A stretch of DNA of 31,688 bases from Bacillota bacterium (GTDB lineage: Bacteria; Bacillota; Clostridia; Lachnospirales; Lachnospiraceae), in contig JAEWSD010000183.1 in assembly GCA_023398615.1 (NCBI GenBank), positions 1-31,688 on the forward strand. Reading direction: 5' to 3'. This document shows positions 1 to 7,906 of this stretch, in pieces. Every line of letters begins with the position of its first letter. The stretch's first letter is position 1. The position numbers and the translations under genes were made by a program. The notes beneath the pieces were generated by a model. That model saw only the letters and a program-made list of their open reading frames with translations. It ran no database searches and had not been told where the DNA came from.

Positions 1-2502
1 ATAGACGGAATTAAGCTTAATATGACGGAGGCAACCATTTATGTCGGCGGCACCCTTGAACTGGTTGCGCAAACCTCATATGATTCGGCTAAGATAAACT
101 GGAGTTCAAGTGATGAAAGCGTAGTTAAAATAGTAAACGGAATCATTACAGGTGTTGCGGAAGGCCGGGCGGTTGTTACGGCTTCGCAGACAATACATGG
201 GGTCGTCAAATCGGCTACCTGTGTGATAACGGTGCAGCCGACCATAGAAAAGATTACGATCAATCCTTCCAGTGTTACATTGGACGAGGGAGATTTTAAA
301 ACCCTGGTTGCCGTCACGGAACCGGCGGACCTGCATGGAGTAAAATTAAAATGGATATCTTCGGATACCAGTGTGGTTGACATATCGATACCGGATGACC
401 TGTCTGCGACGATAAAGGCAACCGGCGGTGGTACCGCGGTGGTATTTGCAATCAATCAGGATAATATCATCGTTGGTTTCTGTAAGGTAACGGTTCGGAT
501 CAAGGTACAAAGCATTACTTTGAACGAAACCTCTGTTAAAGCATCGAAGTCGACTCCGAAGCTGCAGCTGCGGGCGATTATTTCCCCGGCTAATGCGACG
601 GATCCTTCAATAAAGTGGACCTCCACCAATTCCAATGTGGCCAGTGTCTCGGCTGACGGTCTGGTAACCTTTGTGAATCCCGGTGTCGCAACCATTATAG
701 CAACCTCCGTATCGAATCCGGATGTTACGGCAACCTGTAATATTGCGGTTGATACCTCCGTCGCCTCCATCATACTGGATGAAACGACTAAGACAATGTA
801 CGTGGGAGAATCCACGAGACTTACCTATATGATACTGCCGACGAACTCTACCAATAAGGAGGTGGAATGGAGCTCCTCCAATACCGCGGTGGTAAGTATC
901 GATGCAAGCGGTCTCCTGTCGGCAAAGGCGGCGGGTGTGGCAACGGTTACCATTAAAACAAAGGATGGGAGCCTTTCGAAATCCTGTACCATTACCGTAA
1001 TTCAAAAGGCTACGGGCGTCAGCATGGATGTTAAGGACCTGGAGCTGAATGTGGGCCAGTCCTACACATTAAAAGTAACCTTTACTCCGGCAAACAGTAC
1101 GGAGACACATATCACCTGGAGTTCCTCCGATGATAAGATTGCAAAGGTTGACAGCAGCGGAAGAGTTACCGGTGTGGCAACGGGTAAAACGGTTATCATT
1201 GCAAAGCTCGATAACGGTACCACCGTGTATTGCAATGTTACGGTTACGCAGGCGGCTACGGGGCTAACGCTTAATTTTGAAGAGAAAACGATCGTAGTCG
1301 GAGAGAAGTTCACCATAAAGGCTACCGTACAGCCAAGCGATGCTTCTTCTTTAAATGTTACCTGGAGTTCCTCGAATTCGAAGGTCATCAGCCTGTCCTC
1401 CACCGGAACGGTAGAAGGTCTTGCCCGCGGCGCTTCTGTGATAACCTGTACGACGGCGGACGGTAAATTCTCGGCAACCTGTGTGGTTGAGGTTATTGAG
1501 CCTGTAACCAGTATCAAGCTGAGTAAAACCAGCTATAAGCTGGGAGTGGGCAAAAGCTATACCCTGAAGGCCACGGTTACTTCAAATGCCGCGACAAACC
1601 CGAAGGTTACCTGGGTATCGAGCAATAAAAGCATAGCCACGGTAGATTCAAAAGGCAAGGTTACCGCCAAGAAGCTCGGATATGTAACGATTACGGCCAA
1701 GGCACAGGATAAGAGCGGTGAGGAAGCAAGCTGTGAAATCCGGATCGTAAGAGCGGTTACCTCAGTCTCCATAAGCAGGACCTCGGTTACCGTAGTGGAA
1801 GGAAGGACGGTTTCCCTGAAGGCTACCATACGACCGACGAATGCAACCTATAAAACGGCAAACTGGCAATCCAGCGATGAAGAGGTGGCTATTGTAAGTC
1901 CTAGCGGAGTAATCACCGGATTGAAGGAGGGCACGGCCATCATCACTGCTGCTGCCAAGGACAGCAGCGGTAAATCCGCAAAATGCCATGTAGTCGTAAA
2001 ACCGGTAACTCCGGCATCAAGCGTGACGATATTAAACGAAAACCTGACGATGATCGCAGGGGAAACCAGCACCTTGCAGAAGGCAATCAGCCCGGCCAGC
2101 AGTACGGACCGGTTCACCTGGGAAAGCGACAATAAGCAGGTTGCTTCCGTGGACAGATCAACCGGAAAGGTCACCGCACGGACTCCGGGTGTTGCCAATG
2201 TAACCGTAATGACGGAATCCGGCAAGACGGCCACAACAAAGGTCACAGTAGTTGGCTTGAACACCACCAGTTTGGAACTGGAGCAATATTCCCAATACCG
2301 TTTAGAGGTGATAGGAGCCGATTCCCTGAGCGGTTCCGGATCAGGCAATGCTCCGGTCATAACCTGGGATGTTGCGGACAGCGAGATTGCTGTTGTCAAT
2401 AACGGCCTGGTAGAATCCAGAAGAACCGGAACAACTACGATTACCGCGATCGTAAACGGAAGACGTCTGACCTGCAAGTTAAAGGTAATAAAAATCAGAT
2501 AA
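1..2502 (+). CDS. Secreted tandem BIG2 (Ig-like) repeat protein, 5' end cut by window
   Basis: The reading frame is open from base 1 and runs about 834 codons to a TAA at 2500-2502, so the true start lies left of the window; the ATG at 22 is internal, because the residues before it already fit the first strand of a repeat. The protein is about ten tandem units of 80-85 residues. Each begins with a strand like 'ITLNETSV', has a central 'W.SS...VA.V...G.V.G...G.A.ITA' core and ends with 'C.VTV', the hallmark of BIG2 domains of bacterial surface and secreted proteins. The last unit is degenerate, and the C-terminus ends on the last Ig strand (VIKIR) with no LPXTG motif or membrane anchor. Any signal peptide, anchor or catalytic domain would be in the missing N-terminal part. 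The role (adhesion, wall binding or spacer for an enzyme) cannot be decided here. A clear terminator follows. Confidence 0.9.
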   Translation: MDGIKLNMTEATIYVGGTLELVAQTSYDSAKINWSSSDESVVKIVNGIITGVAEGRAVVTASQTIHGVVKSATCVITVQPTIEKITINPSSVTLDEGDFKTLVAVTEPADLHGVKLKWISSDTSVVDISIPDDLSATIKATGGGTAVVFAINQDNIIVGFCKVTVRIKVQSITLNETSVKASKSTPKLQLRAIISPANATDPSIKWTSTNSNVASVSADGLVTFVNPGVATIIATSVSNPDVTATCNIAVDTSVASIILDETTKTMYVGESTRLTYMILPTNSTNKEVEWSSSNTAVVSIDASGLLSAKAAGVATVTIKTKDGSLSKSCTITVIQKATGVSMDVKDLELNVGQSYTLKVTFTPANSTETHITWSSSDDKIAKVDSSGRVTGVATGKTVIIAKLDNGTTVYCNVTVTQAATGLTLNFEEKTIVVGEKFTIKATVQPSDASSLNVTWSSSNSKVISLSSTGTVEGLARGASVITCTTADGKFSATCVVEVIEPVTSIKLSKTSYKLGVGKSYTLKATVTSNAATNPKVTWVSSNKSIATVDSKGKVTAKKLGYVTITAKAQDKSGEEASCEIRIVRAVTSVSISRTSVTVVEGRTVSLKATIRPTNATYKTANWQSSDEEVAIVSPSGVITGLKEGTAIITAAAKDSSGKSAKCHVVVKPVTPASSVTILNENLTMIAGETSTLQKAISPASSTDRFTWESDNKQVASVDRSTGKVTARTPGVANVTVMTESGKTATTKVTVVGLNTTSLELEQYSQYRLEVIGADSLSGSGSGNAPVITWDVADSEIAVVNNGLVESRRTGTTTITAIVNGRRLTCKLKVIKIR

Positions 2503-2522
2503 CGATAGATTAACGGATAAGT

Positions 2523-2563
2523 CCCCTGGATCATAGAGTCTTGCTCTTTTCAGGGGGCTTTTT
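2523..2563 (+). terminator. Rho-independent terminator after the BIG2 gene
   Basis: CCCCTG (2523-2528) pairs with CAGGGG (2551-2556). A smaller inner AGAG/CTCT pairing lies in the loop, and GC plus five T residues follow. It separates the BIG2 gene from the chemotaxis promoter immediately downstream. Confidence 0.8.
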
Positions 2564-2568
2564 GTATA

Positions 2569-2596
2569 TTGACATAATAACCAGGGTTGTTATAAT
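2569..2596 (+). promoter_or_regulatory. Sigma-A-type promoter of cheR-cheB
   Basis: TTGACA (2569-2574) and TATAAT (2591-2596) both match the housekeeping consensus exactly, with a 16-bp spacer. The promoter sits just after the preceding terminator and about 45 bp before the cheR start, so cheR begins a new transcript. Confidence 0.8.
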
Positions 2597-2641
2597 AGTA
2601 TTAATTATTACGCAGATTTATTATGAAGGAAGGTAGTTGCC

Positions 2642-3457
2642 GTGATAACAATCACCAATAAAGAATTTGAACTGATTGTCGCATATATAAAGGAGCATTA
2701 TGGAATCTACCTGAAGCCTGAAAAACAGGCCCTTGTAACAGGAAGACTTCAAAATGTTCTTGCCCAGAAGGGATTCCATGATTTCTCCGAATATTATAAT
2801 TATGTTCTTTCAGATAAAACGGGGGAAGCGGTTTCTACTTTGATCAACAAAATTACTACCAATCATACCTTTTTTATGCGGGAACCGGATCATTTCTTTT
2901 ATTTCCGGGATATCGTTCTTCCTTATCTTGTTTCCACGGTAAGAGAAAGGGATTTAAGAATATGGTGCGCGGGATGCTCTTCCGGTGAGGAGCCTTATAC
3001 TCTGGCAATGATCATCGATGAGTATTTCGGTTCCGGTAAATATTTCTGGGATTCCAGAATACTTGCTACCGATATTTCAACCAAGGTATTAAAGGAAGCG
3101 ATAAAAGGCGTATACAATAACAAAGAGCTGGACAACCTTCCGATTCAGTATAAGCTTAACTATTTACAGGGAATTGATAATGAAAATTCAATCTTTGTTA
3201 AAAAAATCCGGGACGAGATTATCTTCAGAAAATTTAATCTTATGGAGGATAACTTTCCGTTTAAAAAGAAGTTCCATGTGATATTTTGCAGGAATGTGAT
3301 GATCTATTTTGATAACCAGACAAAAAGCAATCTGGTGAACAAATTTTACAATTCTCTGGAGAAAGGAGGGTATCTGTTTATCGGGCATTCGGAATCGCTG
3401 ATTCGTGATGAGACGAGGTTCCGTTACATAATGCCTGCCGTTTACCGGAAGGAATAG
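2642..3457 (+). CDS. cheR: CheR, chemotaxis protein methyltransferase
   Basis: This 271-residue protein has the normal CheR length. CheR uses S-adenosylmethionine to methylate glutamates in chemoreceptors, the slow adaptation arm of chemotaxis. Visible parts are an N-terminal helical domain (about 1-75), the CheR motif TNHTFFMRE (73-81), the SAM-binding motif with AGCSSGEEPY (110-119), CRNVMIYFD (216-224) and GHSES (248-252). The start is GTG, preceded by AAGGAAGG at good spacing. It is first in its operon and is followed 83 bp later by cheB, its functional opposite. It shows no tetratricopeptide or receptor-pentapeptide-binding extension. Confidence 0.95.
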   Translation: MITITNKEFELIVAYIKEHYGIYLKPEKQALVTGRLQNVLAQKGFHDFSEYYNYVLSDKTGEAVSTLINKITTNHTFFMREPDHFFYFRDIVLPYLVSTVRERDLRIWCAGCSSGEEPYTLAMIIDEYFGSGKYFWDSRILATDISTKVLKEAIKGVYNNKELDNLPIQYKLNYLQGIDNENSIFVKKIRDEIIFRKFNLMEDNFPFKKKFHVIFCRNVMIYFDNQTKSNLVNKFYNSLEKGGYLFIGHSESLIRDETRFRYIMPAVYRKE

Positions 3458-3540
3458 TTCCGGGGCAGGAAATTTTGCAGCTGCGATTTTTCGCATACTT
3501 CAACCCGCAGGCAGGATGAAGAAGCAGAAAAGAGGTTAAT

Positions 3541-4566
3541 ATGGAGCAGACGAAAAAGATCAGGGTACTTGTGGTTGATGACAGCATTTTATTCAGAGAA
3601 ATATTATCAAGAGGGATATCCTCCGATGCCGATATTGAGGTAGTCGCTACGGCAATTGATCCGTTTGACGCCAGAGATAAAATAATAGAATACCGCCCGG
3701 ATGTGATGACCTGTGATGTTGAAATGCCCAAGATGAACGGCATAGAATTTATCCGAAGGCTTTTGCCGCAATATCCCCTGCCGATTATAGTCGTAAGTTC
3801 GGTCAGCAGTGCCGTGTTCGACGCAATGAATGCAGGAGCGGTCGACTTTGTAACAAAACCGGATGTCAGGGCGGTAAACGGTGTTGAGAGTTTTATCAGG
3901 GATATGATCGATAAAATAAAGATTGCTTCTTCCGCAAAGATAGTGCAAAGGAATTCCGAGGGCCGGACAATGAAAATAAATGACAGCCCGGCGGCAGGGT
4001 CCGGGAAGATCATTGCTATCGGAGCTTCCACCGGCGGAACGGAGGCAATCTGCCAGGTATTGAAGGCATTGCCGGGAAGTACCCCCGGAATTGTTATAGT
4101 ACAGCATATTCCGCCGGTATTCTCCCGCATGTTTGCCGAAAGACTGAATAGCTCCACAAATCTTGAGGTTAAGGAAGCAGAGACAGGGGATTACATTGAA
4201 AAGGGGCGGGTTCTCATAGCCCCCGGCGACTGCCATATGGCCATACAGAAAACCGGAAACAGGTATAAGGTCAAATGCTTCGCAGGAGATAAGGTAAATG
4301 GTCACTGTCCTTCCGTAGACGTTCTCTTTCATTCTGTGGCTGTGGAAGCCCAAAAGAATGCAATCGGTGTAATTCTTACAGGGATGGGCTATGACGGTGC
4401 CAAGGGCCTTCTGGAAATGAGACGAAAGGGCGCAAGAACGATCGGACAGGATGAAAGATCTTCCGTAGTATATGGTATGCCCAAGGTGGCATATAACATC
4501 GGAGCCGTGGAAAAGCAGGCTTCCTTAACAAATATTGCCTCGGCTATCTATACATTTTTGGGCTGA
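3541..4566 (+). CDS. cheB: CheB, receptor methylesterase/glutamine deamidase with receiver domain
   Basis: This 341-residue, two-domain protein removes methyl groups from chemoreceptors and deamidates receptor glutamines when phosphorylated by CheA. The receiver domain (about 7-125) has the acid pair Asp13/Asp14, the phosphoacceptor Asp59 in CDVEMPKMNG and the conserved Lys in VTKP. After a linker rich in polar residues (about 130-152), the esterase domain contains the expected triad: Ser163 in GASTGG, His189 in VQHIPP and Asp285 in GMGYDGA. The conserved C-terminal signature QDERSSVVYGMPK is also present. AAGAGG precedes the ATG. It is the last gene of the cheR-cheB unit, because a strong terminator follows. 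Confidence 0.96.
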   Translation: MEQTKKIRVLVVDDSILFREILSRGISSDADIEVVATAIDPFDARDKIIEYRPDVMTCDVEMPKMNGIEFIRRLLPQYPLPIIVVSSVSSAVFDAMNAGAVDFVTKPDVRAVNGVESFIRDMIDKIKIASSAKIVQRNSEGRTMKINDSPAAGSGKIIAIGASTGGTEAICQVLKALPGSTPGIVIVQHIPPVFSRMFAERLNSSTNLEVKEAETGDYIEKGRVLIAPGDCHMAIQKTGNRYKVKCFAGDKVNGHCPSVDVLFHSVAVEAQKNAIGVILTGMGYDGAKGLLEMRRKGARTIGQDERSSVVYGMPKVAYNIGAVEKQASLTNIASAIYTFLG

Positions 4567-4574
4567 GAAGGTTT

Positions 4575-4627
4575 AAATCAGGTACCGGATTCCATTGCCG
4601 AGACGTTATAAAGGTACCTGATTTTTT
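4575..4627 (+). terminator. Terminator between cheB and cheA
   Basis: A 12-bp perfect stem is formed by 4575-4586 (AAATCAGGTACC) and 4613-4624 (GGTACCTGATTT). The T-run continues to 4627. It closes the cheR-cheB unit, so cheA needs its own promoter. Confidence 0.8.
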
Positions 4628-4651
4628 AAATTGGTTATTTTTAACCAATTT
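4628..4651. repeat. Perfect inverted repeat directly after the cheB terminator
   Basis: AAATTGGTTA (4628-4637) and TAACCAATTT (4642-4651) are perfect 10-bp arms around a TTTT loop. The first arm follows the terminator's T-run directly. It has no T-tail of its own. It could be an operator or a transcript-end stabiliser. Confidence 0.6.
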
Positions 4652-4726
4652 ATGGAATAAATTGTCATACAATTTCTAGTATTTTCTATGTTTATCAAAA
4701 TTAGGATATAATAAGTCATAAATTCA

Positions 4727-4755
4727 TTGACAAATTGGTACATTTTACCTATAAT
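4727..4755 (+). promoter_or_regulatory. Perfect consensus sigma-A promoter of cheA-cheY-cheW-mcp; rest of the 316-bp spacer
   Basis: TTGACA (4727-4732), a 17-bp spacer and TATAAT (4750-4755) match the ideal housekeeping promoter at every position. It lies in the 316-bp spacer 4567-4882, which also holds the cheB terminator and an inverted repeat. The predicted leader of about 120 nt before cheA is AT-rich, and I see no riboswitch or small ORF in it. A second TATAAT at about 4707 has no good -35 partner. Confidence 0.8.
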
Positions 4756-4882
4756 AAAATAAAAAATAATATTTTTCTATAAATTATAACTAGTGCTCTG
4801 TTCAATTTATTCATTTCAAGTTTCCTGCTATTCTCTAAGTATGCTTTAATAAAATGTTAAATATTAGACAAGGTGGAAAAGT

Positions 4883-6952
4883 ATGTCAGAACAATCTACG
4901 AATGAACAACTACTTGATATGTTTCTGTTTGAAACGTCACAGCTGTTGGAACAGTTGGAACAATCTATTCTGAATTGTGAAAAAGATGACCGTTATACAC
5001 AGGATGCAATCAACGAGATATTCCGGATCATGCATACCATTAAGGGCTCGGCGGCTATGATGATGTTCCATGACATTTCGGCTCTGGCACATTCAATCGA
5101 AGACCTATTCTTTTTTCTTCGTGAAGAGAAGCCTGACGAGGTTGATTGTACGGCACTTACGGACATGGTTTTAGAGGGCGTGGACTTCATTAAGATTGAA
5201 GCGGAGAAGATTAAAAATCATGATAACGCAGACGGAAAAGCGGATGAACTGATAGGAACAATGAAATCATATCTGTCTGCCCTAAAGCGGAAGAAGCAGG
5301 AAGACGGGGAAGACGATCCTGCCCCGGATACGAAGGGACCTGCCGTGATCGAAGCCTTTCCCGACGCGGCAAAAGCGGCGGCGGACACCCCGGGCAATCT
5401 GTTTAAGGCTGTCATACATTTTGAGGAAGGCTGTGAAATGGAGAACATCCGGGCTTATACCATTATACATAATCTGAAGAAATTTACCGGTGAAATCACC
5501 TATGAGCCGAAGGACATCATAGAAAATGACGAGAGTGTGCAGGTGATAAGGAAGGACGGTTTTCAGATTTATATAAAGACGGAACTTACCTATGAGAAAA
5601 TGTATGAATTTTTTATGAGGACGATCTTTCTTAAGGATCTGGAATTAATACAGCTGGAAGTTTCCCGTGCTTCTGAGGAACACTCCTTATCCGGACCGGT
5701 TCTTCCGGCGGAAGGCCCGGATAAGGCTCCGGCTGCGGACAAAAAGAGTAAGACGGAAAAGGATATGCAGTCGGCGGCTCAGCAAAGTATTATCAGCGTA
5801 AGTGTCGAAAAGCTGGACAGGTTGATGGACCTGGTCGGTGAAATGGTGATTGCGGAAGCAATGGTGATACAGAATCCGGATATCCAGGGACTGGAGTTGG
5901 ATAATTTTAAGAAAGCCGCACAGCAGCTAAGCAAAATTACAGGAGAAATCCAGGAAGTGGTTATGGCGGTCAGGATGGTCCCTCTTTCGGCTACCTTTCA
6001 TAGGATGCACCGAATCGTCAGAGATATGTGCAAAAAACTTGATAAAGAGGTGCAGCTTGTTATTGAAGGGGAGGACACCGAAGTTGATAAGAATATTATA
6101 GAGCATATTTCGGATCCCCTGATGCATCTGGTCAGAAATTCTATCGACCACGGAATAGAATCTTCGGAAGAAAGGCGGCGAACGGGTAAGCCGGCGGCCG
6201 GGACGGTAACCCTGGCAGCTAAGAATTCCGGAAGTGACGTAGTAATAATTATCAGTGACGACGGCCGTGGTTTAGACCGGGAAAAGATACTGGAAAAGGC
6301 AAGAGAAAATCATCTCCTCTTAAAAGACGAGGATGAGATGACGGATAAGGAAGTCTACGGGCTTATATTACTTCCCGGCTTCTCTACGAACGATATGGTG
6401 ACCGAATACTCGGGACGCGGTGTCGGCATGGACGTGGTCACAAAGAATATTGAGGCGGTCGGGGGTTCCCTGTCGATAGACAGCACCGGCGGCAAAGGGA
6501 CAATCATTACCTTAAAGATTCCGCTGACATTGGCAATCATAGACGGAATGAACGTCAGGGTAGGCAATTCCCGGTATACCATACCTACCATTTCAATCAG
6601 AGAGTCATTCCGGCCGGAAGAAGACAGCATTATCACGGACCCGGACGGCAATGAGATGATTATGGTAAGGGGGCGGTGCCATCCTGTGCAGCGTTTATAT
6701 GAGTTGTTTAAGGTTAAGACGAGTGTTACGGATATTTCGGAAGGTATTATAATCATGGTAGAACAGGATGGAAAAGCTGCCGCTATCTTTGCGGACGAGC
6801 TGGTGGGGCAGCAGTCTGTCGTCATAAAAGCATTACCTCAGTATCTTAAAAGCTTCACCAGGATACGGGGCCTGTCCGGCTGTACACTCTTAGGAGACGG
6901 AAGCATCAGTCTGATCATCGATGTTGCCGGCTTAATTAATCTGTCAAAATAG
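4883..6952 (+). CDS. cheA: CheA, chemotaxis histidine kinase
   Basis: This 689-residue protein has the full CheA domain order. P1 (HPt) has the phosphorylatable His51 in MHTIKGSA. An acidic linker follows, then a P2-like domain (about 175-262) that would dock CheY/CheB. P3, the dimerisation domain, starts near SVEKLDRLMDLVGE (about 308). P4, the ATPase domain, has the N-box HLVRNSIDHG (about 414-423), DDGRG (about 458) and GRGVGMD (about 511). P5 is a CheW-like C-terminal domain (about 545-689). It autophosphorylates with ATP under control of receptors through CheW and passes phosphate to CheY and CheB. AAGGTGG precedes the ATG. It leads the second chemotaxis transcript; cheY follows within 20 bp. 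No key residue is missing. Confidence 0.97.
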   Translation: MSEQSTNEQLLDMFLFETSQLLEQLEQSILNCEKDDRYTQDAINEIFRIMHTIKGSAAMMMFHDISALAHSIEDLFFFLREEKPDEVDCTALTDMVLEGVDFIKIEAEKIKNHDNADGKADELIGTMKSYLSALKRKKQEDGEDDPAPDTKGPAVIEAFPDAAKAAADTPGNLFKAVIHFEEGCEMENIRAYTIIHNLKKFTGEITYEPKDIIENDESVQVIRKDGFQIYIKTELTYEKMYEFFMRTIFLKDLELIQLEVSRASEEHSLSGPVLPAEGPDKAPAADKKSKTEKDMQSAAQQSIISVSVEKLDRLMDLVGEMVIAEAMVIQNPDIQGLELDNFKKAAQQLSKITGEIQEVVMAVRMVPLSATFHRMHRIVRDMCKKLDKEVQLVIEGEDTEVDKNIIEHISDPLMHLVRNSIDHGIESSEERRRTGKPAAGTVTLAAKNSGSDVVIIISDDGRGLDREKILEKARENHLLLKDEDEMTDKEVYGLILLPGFSTNDMVTEYSGRGVGMDVVTKNIEAVGGSLSIDSTGGKGTIITLKIPLTLAIIDGMNVRVGNSRYTIPTISIRESFRPEEDSIITDPDGNEMIMVRGRCHPVQRLYELFKVKTSVTDISEGIIIMVEQDGKAAAIFADELVGQQSVVIKALPQYLKSFTRIRGLSGCTLLGDGSISLIIDVAGLINLSK

Positions 6953-6969
6953 GAAGGAGCATGTTTGCA

Positions 6970-7332
6970 ATGAAGAGAGTTTTAGTGGTTGACGATGCGG
7001 CATTTATCAGGCTGTCGATAAGAACGATACTGGAGAAAAACGGATTTGAGATTATCGGTGAAGCACAGAACGGCGTGGAGAGCGTTAAAAAATACAGGGA
7101 TTTAAAACCGGATATTGTTACAATGGATATCACAATGCCGGAAATGACGGGGCTTGAGGCGTTGAAATTGATCATGGAGCTGGACCCGGAAGCCAAAATT
7201 ATCATGATCTCCGCCCTGGGCCAGGAAGAGCTGGTAAAGGAAGCAATTATAAACGGGGCAAAATCTTTCATCGTGAAACCCTTTAAGGAAGAACATGTAG
7301 TAACGGCACTTAATATGGCTCTTGCATTTTAA
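6970..7332 (+). CDS. cheY: CheY, single-domain chemotaxis response regulator
   Basis: This single receiver domain of about 120 residues has no output domain. It contains VVDD (Asp8/Asp9), the phosphoacceptor Asp53 in MDITMPEMTG, the conserved Ser in MISALGQ and Lys in VKPF. Phosphorylated by CheA, it would bind the flagellar switch. An in-frame ATG at 6961 lies only one base after the AGGAAGGAG ribosome binding site (6951-6959); the ATG at 6970 has proper spacing and gives the usual CheY N-terminus, MKRVLVVDD, so I chose it. It sits between cheA and cheW in one operon. Confidence 0.94.
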   Translation: MKRVLVVDDAAFIRLSIRTILEKNGFEIIGEAQNGVESVKKYRDLKPDIVTMDITMPEMTGLEALKLIMELDPEAKIIMISALGQEELVKEAIINGAKSFIVKPFKEEHVVTALNMALAF

Positions 7333-7372
7333 GCTTTGTCTATTAAGAATATTGGGGAAAGGAGAGGAAGAC

Positions 7373-7879
7373 ATGGCTGATATTGTGGATAATGTGATCG
7401 AAAATAACGCAGAAATGGAGGAGGACACACAGAAAGACAGATATCTGATATTTTCATTAGGAAAGGAGTATTATGGGATTGACATCAGATATGTAACGGA
7501 AATTATCGGTATACAGCCCATTACGGAGATTCCGGAGCTGCCTGATTACATGAAGGGAATCATCAATTTAAGAGGCAAGATTATTCCGGTAATGGATGTG
7601 AGGATACGATTCAAAAAGGAACCCAGGGAGTATAATGACAGAACCTGTATCATTGTATTTGAGATTCAGGATACTTTGATCGGCCTTATTGCGGACAGTG
7701 TCGCGGAAGTGCTTACAATACCGGAGCAGGACATTGTGGAGCCTCCGCAGATGAGCAAAGGGTCAAATAATAAATATATTAAGAAAATCGGGAAAGTCGG
7801 TAATAATGTAAGACTGATCATTGACTGTGAAAAACTGCTTTCCGAAAGAGAGCTGGATGATGTAAACATAGCATTATAA
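7373..7879 (+). CDS. cheW: CheW, chemotaxis coupling protein
   Basis: This 168-residue protein is one CheW (SH3-like) domain after an acidic N-terminal tail of about 24 residues. Typical elements are YLIFSLGKEYYGIDI, the motif PDYMKGIINLRGKIIPV and a C-terminal LIIDCEKLL strand. It links the receptor (the MCP encoded next) to the CheA P5 domain. The frame is open upstream from 7322, overlapping the end of cheY, but the GGAAAGGAGAGGAAG ribosome binding site just before 7373 fixes the start at that ATG. Confidence 0.95.
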   Translation: MADIVDNVIENNAEMEEDTQKDRYLIFSLGKEYYGIDIRYVTEIIGIQPITEIPELPDYMKGIINLRGKIIPVMDVRIRFKKEPREYNDRTCIIVFEIQDTLIGLIADSVAEVLTIPEQDIVEPPQMSKGSNNKYIKKIGKVGNNVRLIIDCEKLLSERELDDVNIAL

Positions 7880-7906
7880 AATTTGACATAGTTAGGAGAT
7901 GGCAGG

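Noticed and set aside
39..2534. Several long minus-strand frames (up to 228 codons) across the BIG2 gene
   Set aside because: They are shadows of the repetitive gene on the other strand; they have no ribosome binding sites and are rich in Val/Thr/Ser as mirror products of the repeats.
3378..4353. Minus-strand frames of about 250 codons across cheB
   Set aside because: They overlap a certain gene completely and have no plausible start sites or domain features.
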